Source of the DNA: Haloterrigena turkmenica DSM 5511 | Lineage (GTDB): Archaea > Halobacteriota > Halobacteria > Halobacteriales > Natrialbaceae | Length of the DNA: 64,000 nt | Reading direction: 5' to 3' | Assembly: GCF_000025325.1 (NCBI RefSeq) | Contig: NC_013743.1 | Coordinates: 124,001-188,000, forward strand | Part shown: piece after piece, positions 56,171-64,000 of the stretch | How the letters are laid out: each line of letters opens with the position of its first letter | Position numbering within the stretch: the stretch's first letter is position 1 | The notes under the pieces: model-generated | Told to the model about the DNA's origin: nothing | The model's input: the letters and a program-made list of their open reading frames with translations, nothing else | The model's database searches: none | Made by a program: the position numbers and the translations under genes

Positions 56171-56353
56171 TCACTCCCGCTCGTCGGCCTCGAGTCGGTC
56201 GTGTCGCTCGTCGATCTCGTCTAACAGGTCGAGAGTCTTGCGAACCGACGCGCGGATCGCGTCGCTGCGGTTGACGAACTTGCCGTCGTCGCCGACGTGA
56301 TCGTCCAGATCGTCCAGCAGTTCCTGTGGAATTTCGACGCTGATCTTCGGCAT
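56171..56353 (-). CDS. ribbon-helix-helix (CopG-type) small regulator
   Basis: The 60-residue product MPKISVEIPQELLDDLDDHV continues with VNRSDAIRASVRKTLDLLDE, the strand-helix-helix pattern of ribbon-helix-helix DNA-binding proteins, and ends with a charged helix. It is likely a dimer. No toxin gene is adjacent, so an antitoxin role is not supported. It is 56 bases upstream of the tatCt stop on the same strand. Confidence 0.82.
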   Translation of the reverse strand: MPKISVEIPQELLDDLDDHVGDDGKFVNRSDAIRASVRKTLDLLDEIDERHDRLEADERE

Positions 56354-56409
56354 TTGCGTGATCGTTTGCAGGCGGCCGTCTTAACAGTCGCCGTCACGAG
56401 GGCGACCGA

Positions 56410-58776
56410 CTACTCGGGGGTCGCGCCCGACTCGGGCTCGGGTTCCGGATCCGCCGGTTCGCCGCCGCTCCCGCCGCCGCCGAACAGGCGGCCGCCGGCG
56501 GTGAACACGTAGAGGAGGGCGAGTCCCAACAGGTACGTCAGCGCGAGCGGGATCGCCAGCATCAGCATCGTCAGGACGCCCTGTGGGCTGGCGAAGGCGG
56601 CGAGCGTGAAGATGCCGACGACGACGGGTCGCCAGCGCTCGAGCATCGTCCGGTAGCTGACGATGCCGCCGACGTGGAACAGCGCCATCGTGACGATGAT
56701 GTTGAAGAGGAAGCCGACGCCGAGGGTCGTGTAGATCACCAGCCAGGAGAAGCTGTTGATCCGGTAGGAGACTTCCATCCCGTTCTGGATGGCGTCGGAG
56801 ATGAGGTACGAGATGACCGACGGGGCGATCCAGTAGAACCCGGCGAGCAGCCCGGCGCCGAAGCCGAGGAACATCGCGAGCCCCCAGATGAGGAACACTC
56901 GCGCATCGCCCCGAACCAGTCCACGCTCCCTGGCCGCCGGCCAGCCCCAGTACATGATCAGGGGAACGACGGAGATGAACGCGAGGATCGTGCTCACCTT
57001 CACCATGAAGATCAGCACCTCGACGGGGTGGAGGGCGATGACCAGTCCCAGTTCCTCGAGCAGTTCCGTCGTCGACTCCGCGCCGGCGACCCCCGCGCCG
57101 CCCGAGACCTCTCGGAGGACCTCTTCGGGGACGCGGTCGACGAACTGGGCGAGGATGACCCCGAACCCGCCCTGATACAGCGCGAGGAACGAGGCGGCGA
57201 GGACGGCCATGAAGACGCCGACGATGTAGATCGCCTTCGAGGTGAGGCTGTTGACGATGAACGCGAGGTCGTAGGCGTAGCCGCCGATGTCGTCCTCGGT
57301 CGTCTCGTCCTCGGTGAACGCGTCGAGCATCCCCGCGGCGGTACTCGAGAAGACGCTCTCCTCGTCGTCACCGCCACTGCCGGCGGCCGCGGCGTCGCCG
57401 GCGGCCGCCGCGCCGGCCGCATCGCTCGCGGCGGTTCCGCCCTCACCGTCCGTCTCGTCGCCCGCCTGCTGTTCCTGCAGGGTGTCGAACCGGTCGAGGA
57501 TCGCCTGCGCCTTCTCCCGGTTGTCGTCGTACATCGCCTGTCGGGAGTGGTCGAGGGCGTCTTCTTCCTCCATCGAGAGGAAGACCGTCGCCGGAATCTC
57601 CTCGATGTCCTCGGCCGAGAGCGTCTCGAAGTCGACGTCCTCGGGATCGTCGGCGTTTCGGAGGTCTCCCTCTCGGGGGTAGACCGGCGCCTGTAACACC
57701 CGGATCGTGTAGACCAGGAGGACGAGGAATCCGACCGCGGCGGCGACGGCGGCGCCGACGGCGACGTCACCGAGCAGGCCGTGTTCGGCCGCGTACGTCT
57801 CGAGACCAAGCGTTCCCTCGGGCCGGATCGGCGCCGGGAGCAGCGGGAAGACCGCTTCGTCTAAGGTGTCGGCACCGTCCTGATTGATGAACACGCTCGT
57901 TCCGACGGTGATGAGCGCCAGCACGCCGGCGAACTGGAGGAGGCGCCGTTTCATGAACGAGGTCCCCGTGTCGAGTTCGGCCGCGCCGCGCCGCCGGATG
58001 TTGGCGACGACCTTCGCGAGGCCGAGACTGAATCCGTAGAGGGCGACCAGCGGCAGCGCCCACATGACTAGCGTGAACGGGTCCGGCGGCGAGAAGGCCG
58101 CCCCGAAGACCGTGATGGCGACGACCGCGTGACGCCACTTGTCCCGGAACATCTCGTAGGAGACGATCTCGGTGTAGGACAGCACGCTCATCGCCAGCGG
58201 GAGTTGCGCCGCGAGCCCGAAGGAAATGGTCAGCAGGGCGATGAACTCGGTGAACTCCGTGATCCCCCAGCTCGGGGTGACGCCGGCGTCGTAGGCGACC
58301 GACCCGAGGAACTCGAAGGCGAAGGGGAAGAAGATGCCGTAGGCGTAGCCGACACCGATCCAGAACAGGGTGAACGAGGTCAGCGCGAAGAGGGCGATGT
58401 ATCCCCGTGAGACGGGAAACGCCGAGTCGAAGCCGCGTCGGCGAAGCGTGTGTCGCGAGAAGAACAGCAGCGCTGGTATCGCGACGATGACGCCGACGAG
58501 CATTCCGATCTTCGCCTGTAAGAGGATGACCTCGAACGGCGTGCGGGTGATGATAGTGGTCGCTTCGGCGACCGTCTCGTTCATCTGCGCTTTCGCGGTC
58601 GCCTCGAGGAAGTCCCAGATGAAGACCCGAAGGGCGTAGAACGAGCCGATGAAGCCGATGACGAAGACGATGAATACCTTCTGGAGATGCGTTTGCGCGG
58701 TCGAGAGCATCACACCGATCGACTCCCGGCCGGCGTTGATGGCTTTAGCCGTATCTTCGTCGACGGCAGAACTCAT
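56410..58776 (-). CDS. tatCt: double-domain twin-arginine translocase TatC (TatCt)
   Basis: The 788-residue membrane protein consists of two fused TatC domains (about 15-280 and 500-765), joined by extra membrane helices and a cytoplasmic Asp/Glu/Ala-rich linker. Such TatCt proteins are a haloarchaeal speciality and serve as twin-arginine signal receptors; most exported haloarchaeal proteins, including the two Tat lipoproteins in this window, use this route. The ATG at 58776 (MSSAVDEDTAKA) is preferred over 58800. It is divergent from tatC1. Confidence 0.93.
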   Translation of the reverse strand: MSSAVDEDTAKAINAGRESIGVMLSTAQTHLQKVFIVFVIGFIGSFYALRVFIWDFLEATAKAQMNETVAEATTIITRTPFEVILLQAKIGMLVGVIVAIPALLFFSRHTLRRRGFDSAFPVSRGYIALFALTSFTLFWIGVGYAYGIFFPFAFEFLGSVAYDAGVTPSWGITEFTEFIALLTISFGLAAQLPLAMSVLSYTEIVSYEMFRDKWRHAVVAITVFGAAFSPPDPFTLVMWALPLVALYGFSLGLAKVVANIRRRGAAELDTGTSFMKRRLLQFAGVLALITVGTSVFINQDGADTLDEAVFPLLPAPIRPEGTLGLETYAAEHGLLGDVAVGAAVAAAVGFLVLLVYTIRVLQAPVYPREGDLRNADDPEDVDFETLSAEDIEEIPATVFLSMEEEDALDHSRQAMYDDNREKAQAILDRFDTLQEQQAGDETDGEGGTAASDAAGAAAAGDAAAAGSGGDDEESVFSSTAAGMLDAFTEDETTEDDIGGYAYDLAFIVNSLTSKAIYIVGVFMAVLAASFLALYQGGFGVILAQFVDRVPEEVLREVSGGAGVAGAESTTELLEELGLVIALHPVEVLIFMVKVSTILAFISVVPLIMYWGWPAARERGLVRGDARVFLIWGLAMFLGFGAGLLAGFYWIAPSVISYLISDAIQNGMEVSYRINSFSWLVIYTTLGVGFLFNIIVTMALFHVGGIVSYRTMLERWRPVVVGIFTLAAFASPQGVLTMLMLAIPLALTYLLGLALLYVFTAGGRLFGGGGSGGEPADPEPEPESGATPE

Positions 58777-58920
58777 TGATCGTCTGTGGCTAACTGACAT
58801 CCAGTTATCAACCTTTCGAGTGCTGGAGGGCGGTTACGGGCTCGTGCTCGGCTTTCGTCGCTCTCGCAGGATGTCCGTAAGAAAAAGGCCTATAACCGGG
58901 GGCCCGTCATACCTCTATAG

Positions 58921-59895
58921 ATGTCGGACGAGCCGGCGAACCGTGGGGACGCCGAAGGAACCACAGAGCCACAGGAGTCGCCCGGCGAGGGACCGCCGAT
59001 CGACGACGGACGGCGCGACGAGCCGTCCATCGCGACCGACGGCGGTGATGAGTACGAGCCCGACGATCGGCCCGTCGAGACCGACGGCGAGGGCGTCGTC
59101 GGTGATCACGCCGATCACGGCGAGGCCGACTACCCCGACCCCGACGACGATATCGGCGGTATCTCGACGCCGCCGGACGACGAGGAGATGCCGCTTGCCG
59201 ACCACATCGAGGAGATGGTGCTCCGGTTCGCGGTCGTCCTCCTGTTCGGGGCGACCGGAACCGCGATCGGACTGCTGGGAGCGTCGGAGGCTCTCGAGTT
59301 CATCTGGCTCGACGTCTTCCCGGCCCAGGCCGAGGAAGTGCCGCCGCCGCATATCTACCATCCCCTCGAACTGTGGATGACGCGGATCAAGCTCTCGGCG
59401 CTGCTGGGCATCATGGTGGCCCTGCCGACGTTCGTCTACGAGTGTTACAAGTTCATGAAGCCGGGGTTGTACCCCCACGAGCGCAAGTACTATCTGGCGT
59501 CCGTTCCGCTGAGCGTCGTTCTCGCCGCGCTGGGCATGCTGTTCTCGTACGTGCTCGTCTTGCCCGTCCTCTTCCAGTACTTCACGTACTACGCGGAGGG
59601 CAGCGCCGATATCGCGTACGCGCTCGGTGAAACGTTCGACCTGATCATCACGCTGACCGGCTTCCTCGCGATCGTCTTCCAGATTCCGCTCTTCATCATG
59701 CTCGCGATCATGATGGGCGTAACGACCCGCCGCTGGCTGGCCCAGAAGCGACTCTACTTCTGGGCGGGCTTTGCGGGACTGTCCTTCATGTTCACGATGG
59801 ACCCGACCATGATGGCGCCCATCCTCGTGGCGGTCACGATGATCTTGCTGTTCGAGGGGACCCTCCTCGTCCTGAAGTGGGTCGGGCGGGACTGA
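58921..59895 (+). CDS. tatC1: twin-arginine translocase TatC
   Basis: The 324-residue protein has an acidic hydrophilic N-terminus of about 90 residues and then a standard six-helix TatC domain (ADHIEEMVLRF start, PTFVYECYKFMKPGLYPHE, FQIPLFI). It recognises RR-type signal peptides together with TatA. TATAACC centred 28 bases before the ATG at 58921 supports this start. With the divergent tatCt it makes the usual haloarchaeal tatC pair; no tatA is seen here. Confidence 0.95.
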   Translation: MSDEPANRGDAEGTTEPQESPGEGPPIDDGRRDEPSIATDGGDEYEPDDRPVETDGEGVVGDHADHGEADYPDPDDDIGGISTPPDDEEMPLADHIEEMVLRFAVVLLFGATGTAIGLLGASEALEFIWLDVFPAQAEEVPPPHIYHPLELWMTRIKLSALLGIMVALPTFVYECYKFMKPGLYPHERKYYLASVPLSVVLAALGMLFSYVLVLPVLFQYFTYYAEGSADIAYALGETFDLIITLTGFLAIVFQIPLFIMLAIMMGVTTRRWLAQKRLYFWAGFAGLSFMFTMDPTMMAPILVAVTMILLFEGTLLVLKWVGRD

Positions 59896-60283
59896 CCGTT
59901 CGGTCGGCGATCCTCGCGACGCGCCCGGGTTTTCCTGCGACCGTTTCGCTCGAGAGCGACCGCATTCGCGATCCCTCGAGCCGATCTCCGCGTCTGTGTG
60001 TCACTAGTCCCCATCATATGACCCGTCGATTCGTGGACGCCCGTCCGATCGCTCGCCCCGTCCGATGATTTCACGTCCTTATATTCTCCCTATCCATCCG
60101 TAGATTGATGGATAGCACTCTTTATCGGCTGAATAGTCACAGTTTGTAAACGATTACCGTTTAGTAGTCCCATACGTTCCCTATTCCTGTGAAAGAGTGT
60201 ATGGAATTGGGCCAAACTCCTGCTGCAGAGTGTGATTGTAAATCACACCTCGGTCGTCTCGGGTCGGATCGGAGGTGGACCGC
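59896..60283. promoter_or_regulatory. nasA control region with three inverted repeats
   Basis: This 388-base spacer is AT-rich in its right half and holds no gene. It contains CTATCCATC/GATGGATAG (60090-60115, 9-bp stem, 8-base loop), TAAACG/CGTTTA (60147-60163) and GTGTGATT/AATCACAC (60230-60248, 3-base loop), all perfect. The last one is about 36 bases before the nasA start. They are candidates for nitrogen- or nitrate-dependent regulator sites. Confidence 0.55.
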
Positions 60284-62437
60284 GTGACGGAGCTCGTACC
60301 GACGACGTGTATGCGGTGTGCGGTTGGCTGCGGACACGTCCATCGTCCCGTCGAACAGGGGTACGGCCTCGACGTCGTCCGCGGCGACGCCGCCCACCCG
60401 GTCAACAACGGGCTGGCCTGTCAGCGCGGTATCAACGAGTCCGTCGATCCCGGCGCCGAGTGGCTGACCCGTCCGCTCGTCCGCCGGAACGGTGAACTGG
60501 TGCCGACGACCTGGGAGACCGCCTTAGAGCGCGCCGCCGAAGGGCTCGACGCGGCCCTCGAGAGCGGCGACGGCGGTGAAGGGGTCGCCGTCCTCGGTAG
60601 CGGCCAGCAGACCAACGAGGCCGCCTACGCGCTGGGCAAACTCGCCCGCGGCGGCTTCGGCACGCCGTACTACGACGCTAACACGACGCTGTGTATGGCC
60701 TCGGCCGTCACGGCCTACTACGACGCCTTCGGGAGCGACGCGCCGCCGCCGACCTACGACGACATCCCCGAGGCCGAGACCCACCTCGTCTGGGGTGCGA
60801 ACCCGGCCGCGGCCCACCCGGTCATGTTTCGGTGGATCAACCAATCGGCCGACGACGACGATTCGGAACTGATCGTCATCGATCCCATCGAAAGTGAGAC
60901 CGCCGAGGTCGCAGACCACCACGTGCCCCTCTCGCCCGGCGGGGACCTCGACCTCGCCCGCGCCGTCCTCGCGCGCGTCGTCGAGACCGACCGCGTCGAC
61001 GAGGCGTTCGTCGCCGAGGCGACTGACGGTTTCGACGCCCTCCGCGAGGATCTCCCGGACGCCGCCGAGGCCGCCGCGGCCGCCGGCGTCTCCCTCGAGG
61101 ACGTCGATCGAATCGCCGCGGCGCTCGAGGATCCCACGCTCGTCTACTGGGGGATGGGAATCAACCAGAGCGTCAACGGCACCGCGGCGTCGGGCGCGCT
61201 GATCGATTGCTGTCTGGCGACGGGGAACCTCCGGCCCGGCTCGGGGCCGTTCTCGCTGACCGGCCAGGCTAACTCGATGGGAACCCGCGTCTGCTCCTCG
61301 AAGGGGTCCTGGCCCGGACAGCGCCCGTTCACCGATCCCGACCACCGCCGCGAGGTCGCCGAGACGTGGGGCGTTCCCGAATCCCGCCTGCCCGACGACC
61401 CTGGCCCCGGCCCGGTCGGGATCGTCGACGAGATCGGCGACGACGTCTCCGCCGTCTACGCCGTCGCGACCAACCCCGTCGCCGGCATGCCCGACGCCAC
61501 CCGCGTCCGCGAACAGCTCGAGGACGCCTTCCTCGTCGTGCAGGACGCCTTCCGCAGCGAGACGGTCGAACTCGCCGACGTCGTGTTCCCCGCCGCGACG
61601 TGGGGCGAGTCGGAGGGGACGACGACCAACATGGAACGAACGGTCTCGCGCGTGCGCGCCGCGACGGAGACGCCGTCGGGCGTCAAGACCGACCTCGAGC
61701 TGATCGGCGACCTCGCCGACCGGCTCGTCCCCGACCTCTTCGACGACTCGCTCGAGCCCAACGCGGTCTTCGACGAACTGGCGGCGCTGACCGAGGGGAC
61801 CCCCGCCGACCTCTCGGGGATCAGCTACGACCGCCTCGATGAGGAGGTGGCGGTTCGCTGGCCCGCGCCGGAACCGGACGTCTCGGGCGGCTACCGCTAC
61901 TACGAGGAGCCGGCGACCGACGAGGAGGGCGAGGACGCCGACGCGACCGTCCGCGAAGAGTCGTGGTCGTTCCCGACCCCTTCCGGCCGCGCGCAGTTCT
62001 CGACGGGCGAGGCCCAGCCCCTGCCGGAGTCGACCGACGAGGAGTACCCCTTCACCCTGACGACGGCCCGGCGCCCCGACGCGTACAACTCCGGCGTCCG
62101 CGCGCGCGACGACGACCCCGTCGCCCGGGTCAGCCCCGCGACGGCCGCCGCGCTGGCCGACGAACTCGAGGCCCGTCCCGGCGAGTCCGACGAGGACGAC
62201 CCCGCCGAGTACGCTCACGTCGTCTCCCGCCGGGGCTCGATCACCGTCCGTGTCGAGCGCGACGAGTCGATCCCCGACGGCGTGGTCTGGCTCCCGATCC
62301 ACCAGCCCGCGGTCAACGAACTCACGCTCTCGGACGTCGACCCGCGCTCGAAGGAGCCCAACTTCAAACAGTGTGCGGTCCGCCTCGAGGCGCCTCGCGA
62401 GCAGGAGGCACGGGCGGTTGCGGAAGCGAGTGCCTGA
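60284..62437 (+). CDS. nasA: assimilatory nitrate reductase-type molybdopterin oxidoreductase
   Basis: The 717-residue enzyme belongs to the Mo-bis-MGD oxidoreductases. The N-terminal [4Fe-4S] motif is visible as Cys9, Cys12 and Cys16 (TCMRCAVGCGHV) and a fourth Cys in LACQRGI. The molybdopterin segments, including VAVLGSGQQTNEAAYALGKLA and the CMASAVTAYYDAFG region, match NasA. The NarK-like transporter downstream supports nitrate as substrate. GGAGGT at 60271-60276 lies just before the GTG at 60284, which favours that start over the GTG at 60275. It probably takes electrons from ferredoxin in the cytoplasm. Confidence 0.88.
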   Translation: MTELVPTTCMRCAVGCGHVHRPVEQGYGLDVVRGDAAHPVNNGLACQRGINESVDPGAEWLTRPLVRRNGELVPTTWETALERAAEGLDAALESGDGGEGVAVLGSGQQTNEAAYALGKLARGGFGTPYYDANTTLCMASAVTAYYDAFGSDAPPPTYDDIPEAETHLVWGANPAAAHPVMFRWINQSADDDDSELIVIDPIESETAEVADHHVPLSPGGDLDLARAVLARVVETDRVDEAFVAEATDGFDALREDLPDAAEAAAAAGVSLEDVDRIAAALEDPTLVYWGMGINQSVNGTAASGALIDCCLATGNLRPGSGPFSLTGQANSMGTRVCSSKGSWPGQRPFTDPDHRREVAETWGVPESRLPDDPGPGPVGIVDEIGDDVSAVYAVATNPVAGMPDATRVREQLEDAFLVVQDAFRSETVELADVVFPAATWGESEGTTTNMERTVSRVRAATETPSGVKTDLELIGDLADRLVPDLFDDSLEPNAVFDELAALTEGTPADLSGISYDRLDEEVAVRWPAPEPDVSGGYRYYEEPATDEEGEDADATVREESWSFPTPSGRAQFSTGEAQPLPESTDEEYPFTLTTARRPDAYNSGVRARDDDPVARVSPATAAALADELEARPGESDEDDPAEYAHVVSRRGSITVRVERDESIPDGVVWLPIHQPAVNELTLSDVDPRSKEPNFKQCAVRLEAPREQEARAVAEASA

Positions 62438-62467
62438 CGATGGCGGCCGTTTTCGGGTGTTCGATCG

Positions 62468-63826
62468 ATGCGTGAGCGACCGCCGGAACCGCCCGACTCG
62501 AGCGACGCGTCTGCGCCGGCCGTCCGGGGGACGCCGCGGCGAGGCGTCGCTTCCGCGACCCTCGGATTTTTCGTCGGCTTCGCCGGCGTCGTCTGCTACG
62601 GGCCCGTCGCCTCGGAGTTTCAGGACGCGATGGGGCTCTCCGGGCTCTTGGTCGGGCTGCTCGTCGCCGCACCCCAACTGACCGGCTCCTTGCTCCGGAT
62701 CCCCTTCGGGGCGTGGGTCGAGGACGTCGGCGCGAAGAAGCCGTTTCTGGTCCTGTTCGGCCTGTCGATCGTCGGAATGGGCGGCCTGTCGGCGCTCCTG
62801 CTGACGGCCTATCCGGACGGGCTCACGATGGCTCACTACCCGATCGTGTTCTTCTTCGGGGCGCTGTCGGGCTGTGGCATCGCGACGTTCTCCGTCGGGA
62901 CCACCCAGACGTCGTACTGGTATCCCTCGGAGAAACAGGGGACGGTACTCGCGGTTTTCGGCGGGCTCGGCAACACGTCGCCGGGGCTGTTCACGCTCGT
63001 CCTCCCCGTCGCGCTGGCCGTGCTCGGCCTGACGGGCGCGTACCTCGCGTGGTTCGCGTTCCTGATCGTCGGGACCGTCGCCTACGCGTCCTACGCCGTC
63101 GACGCTCCCTACTTCCAGTTCGTCAAGCGGGGCGTCGAGGAGCGCGAGGCCCGACGGCGCGCCGAGGCCTGCGGACAGGACCTCTTTCCCGGCGGCGACG
63201 CGATGGCCTCGATCCGGGGCGCCGCGAGCATCCCCCGGACGTGGATCCTCGTCGCGCTGTTCTTCACGTCCTTCGGCGGCTTCCTCGCGCTGACGACCTG
63301 GCTCCCGTCGTACTGGCAGGCCGTCCACGGCGTCGACGTGCGGACCGCCGGCGCGCTCACGGCGGTCGCCTTCACGCTGCTCGCGGCGGTGATTCGCGTC
63401 CCGGGCGGGATCGTCAGCGACCGGCTCGGCGGCGAGCCGACTGCGATCGTCAGCTTCGGCGCGATCGCGCTCGCGACGCTGCTGCTCGTCGTCACCCGCG
63501 AGTTCGTCCTCGCCGTCGCCGCGACGATCCTGCTCGGAGCGGGCATGGGCGTCGCCAGCGCGGCCGTCTTCCAGTTGGTGCCGAAATACGTTCCCGACGC
63601 CGTCGGCGGTGCCTCGGGGCTGGTCGGCGGCATCGGCGCTTTCGGCGGGTTCGTCATCCCGCCGATCCTCGGTCTCTTCGTCGACCTGCAGGGGACGCCG
63701 GGCTACGCGACCGGCTTCGTCGTCTTCCTCGGCCTCGGGGTCGCCTCGATCGGTCTCTCGAGCGGGCTCTACCGAACCCGTTCGGCGCTCGTTCCCGCCG
63801 ATTCGTCGGCGCCCGCCAACGACTGA
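62468..63826 (+). CDS. narK: NarK-type nitrate/nitrite transporter
   Basis: The 452-residue major-facilitator protein has about twelve membrane segments. The RIPFGAWVEDVGAKKPF and later RVPGGIVSDRLGGEP segments are the duplicated MFS loop motifs, and the conserved arginines in membrane helices fit nitrate/nitrite porters. It follows nasA after 30 bases, so the pair should take up and reduce nitrate in one operon. A hydrophilic start of about 25 residues precedes the first helix. Confidence 0.9.
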   Translation: MRERPPEPPDSSDASAPAVRGTPRRGVASATLGFFVGFAGVVCYGPVASEFQDAMGLSGLLVGLLVAAPQLTGSLLRIPFGAWVEDVGAKKPFLVLFGLSIVGMGGLSALLLTAYPDGLTMAHYPIVFFFGALSGCGIATFSVGTTQTSYWYPSEKQGTVLAVFGGLGNTSPGLFTLVLPVALAVLGLTGAYLAWFAFLIVGTVAYASYAVDAPYFQFVKRGVEEREARRRAEACGQDLFPGGDAMASIRGAASIPRTWILVALFFTSFGGFLALTTWLPSYWQAVHGVDVRTAGALTAVAFTLLAAVIRVPGGIVSDRLGGEPTAIVSFGAIALATLLLVVTREFVLAVAATILLGAGMGVASAAVFQLVPKYVPDAVGGASGLVGGIGAFGGFVIPPILGLFVDLQGTPGYATGFVVFLGLGVASIGLSSGLYRTRSALVPADSSAPAND

Positions 63827-63877
63827 CCGACCGCGTTTCGATCGCGGGTCGATTGCTGACCGAATTTCCGTATTTCG

Positions 63878-63894
63878 ATACCAGTAGCTGGTAT
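63878..63894. repeat. short inverted repeat downstream of narK
   Basis: ATACCAG-TAG-CTGGTAT is a perfect 7-bp stem with a 3-base loop, 52 bases after the narK stop. It may end the nasA-narK transcript or control the next gene beyond the window. Nothing else is seen between 63827 and 64000. Confidence 0.4.
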
Positions 63895-64000
63895 TACGAC
63901 CTCTTTACTCAGCGTGGAGCGTGAAATTCGCGTTCAGGACAGTCGACGGTGTTACCGGACCGGCCATCTACCTTTCAGATGGCTGTCGGAAACGGTGTGC

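Noticed and set aside
56171-56353. Ribbon-helix-helix protein as an antitoxin
   Set aside because: No toxin-like small gene (PIN, RelE, HEPN) is adjacent; the neighbours are rlmE and tatCt.
60524-63328. A 934-codon open frame on the minus strand across nasA and narK
   Set aside because: It is Arg/Asp/Val/Gly-rich without domains and lies opposite two clearly conserved genes; long antisense frames are expected in GC-rich codon-biased DNA.

Overview
The window is GC-rich DNA from a haloarchaeon (class Halobacteria). The predicted proteins are strongly acidic. Many starts sit about 28 bases downstream of an AT-rich TATA element, as in leaderless archaeal transcripts. The gene set includes TATA-binding protein, PCNA, PriL, Hjc, a double-domain TatC, HTH-10 (bacterio-opsin-activator type) regulators and HalOD1 proteins. 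The exact genus cannot be told from the sequence alone; a Natrialbales-like organism is my inference. No rRNA, tRNA, CRISPR array or complete transposase gene was found.

Layout. 1-6.9 kb: 5'-part of a TAXI-type TRAP solute receptor, a membrane protein with a PH-like tail, an S9 peptidase, a YgaP-type small membrane protein, a cupin, uracil phosphoribosyltransferase, and an odd Gln/Met-rich protein with a Cys-containing helical core. 7-13.5 kb: a haloarchaeal acidic protein, a four-gene polar amino-acid ABC importer, a PiT phosphate transporter and a membrane protein. 13.8-19.8 kb: a receiver-GAF-HTH10 regulator, three small proteins (HalOD1, zinc finger, 48-aa DUF7331-like), a THUMP tRNA methyltransferase, tbp and a DUF7344-type winged helix. 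19.8-20.7 kb: hisG.

20.8-30.2 kb is a metal-handling block: a CPH-type (CopB-like) P-type ATPase, an organomercurial-lyase homologue, an HTH-10 regulator, a two-gene ABC transporter, a CopZ-like chaperone, an Lrp/AsnC regulator with a C-terminal TRASH domain, and a two-HMA CPC-type CopA. Two near-identical 18-19 bp motifs lie just upstream of the TRASH regulator and of copA and are candidate operators. Downstream of copA lies a 540-bp non-coding stretch built of related hairpins with compensatory changes.

30.8-37.1 kb: SpoIIM-like protein, an SAH/MTA deaminase and adenosylhomocysteinase (two routes for S-adenosylhomocysteine removal) flanking a secreted, sequon-rich, tandem-repeat acidic protein, then a PAS protein and a second HalOD1. 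37.3-43.3 kb holds one very large sensor-regulator with about ten PAS modules, two GAF modules and an HTH-10 output but no histidine kinase. 43.4-56.4 kb: CPBP protease, Hjc, HtpX-like protease, AidB-like acyl-CoA dehydrogenase, SWIM protein, PriL, alpha/beta hydrolase, third HalOD1, PCNA, a cysteine-free uracil-DNA-glycosylase-superfamily protein, RlmE/FtsJ and a ribbon-helix-helix protein. Replication and repair genes are therefore loosely grouped here. 56.4-59.9 kb: divergent tatCt (fused double TatC) and tatC1. 60.3-63.8 kb: nasA-like nitrate reductase and a NarK transporter, preceded by a control region with three inverted repeats.
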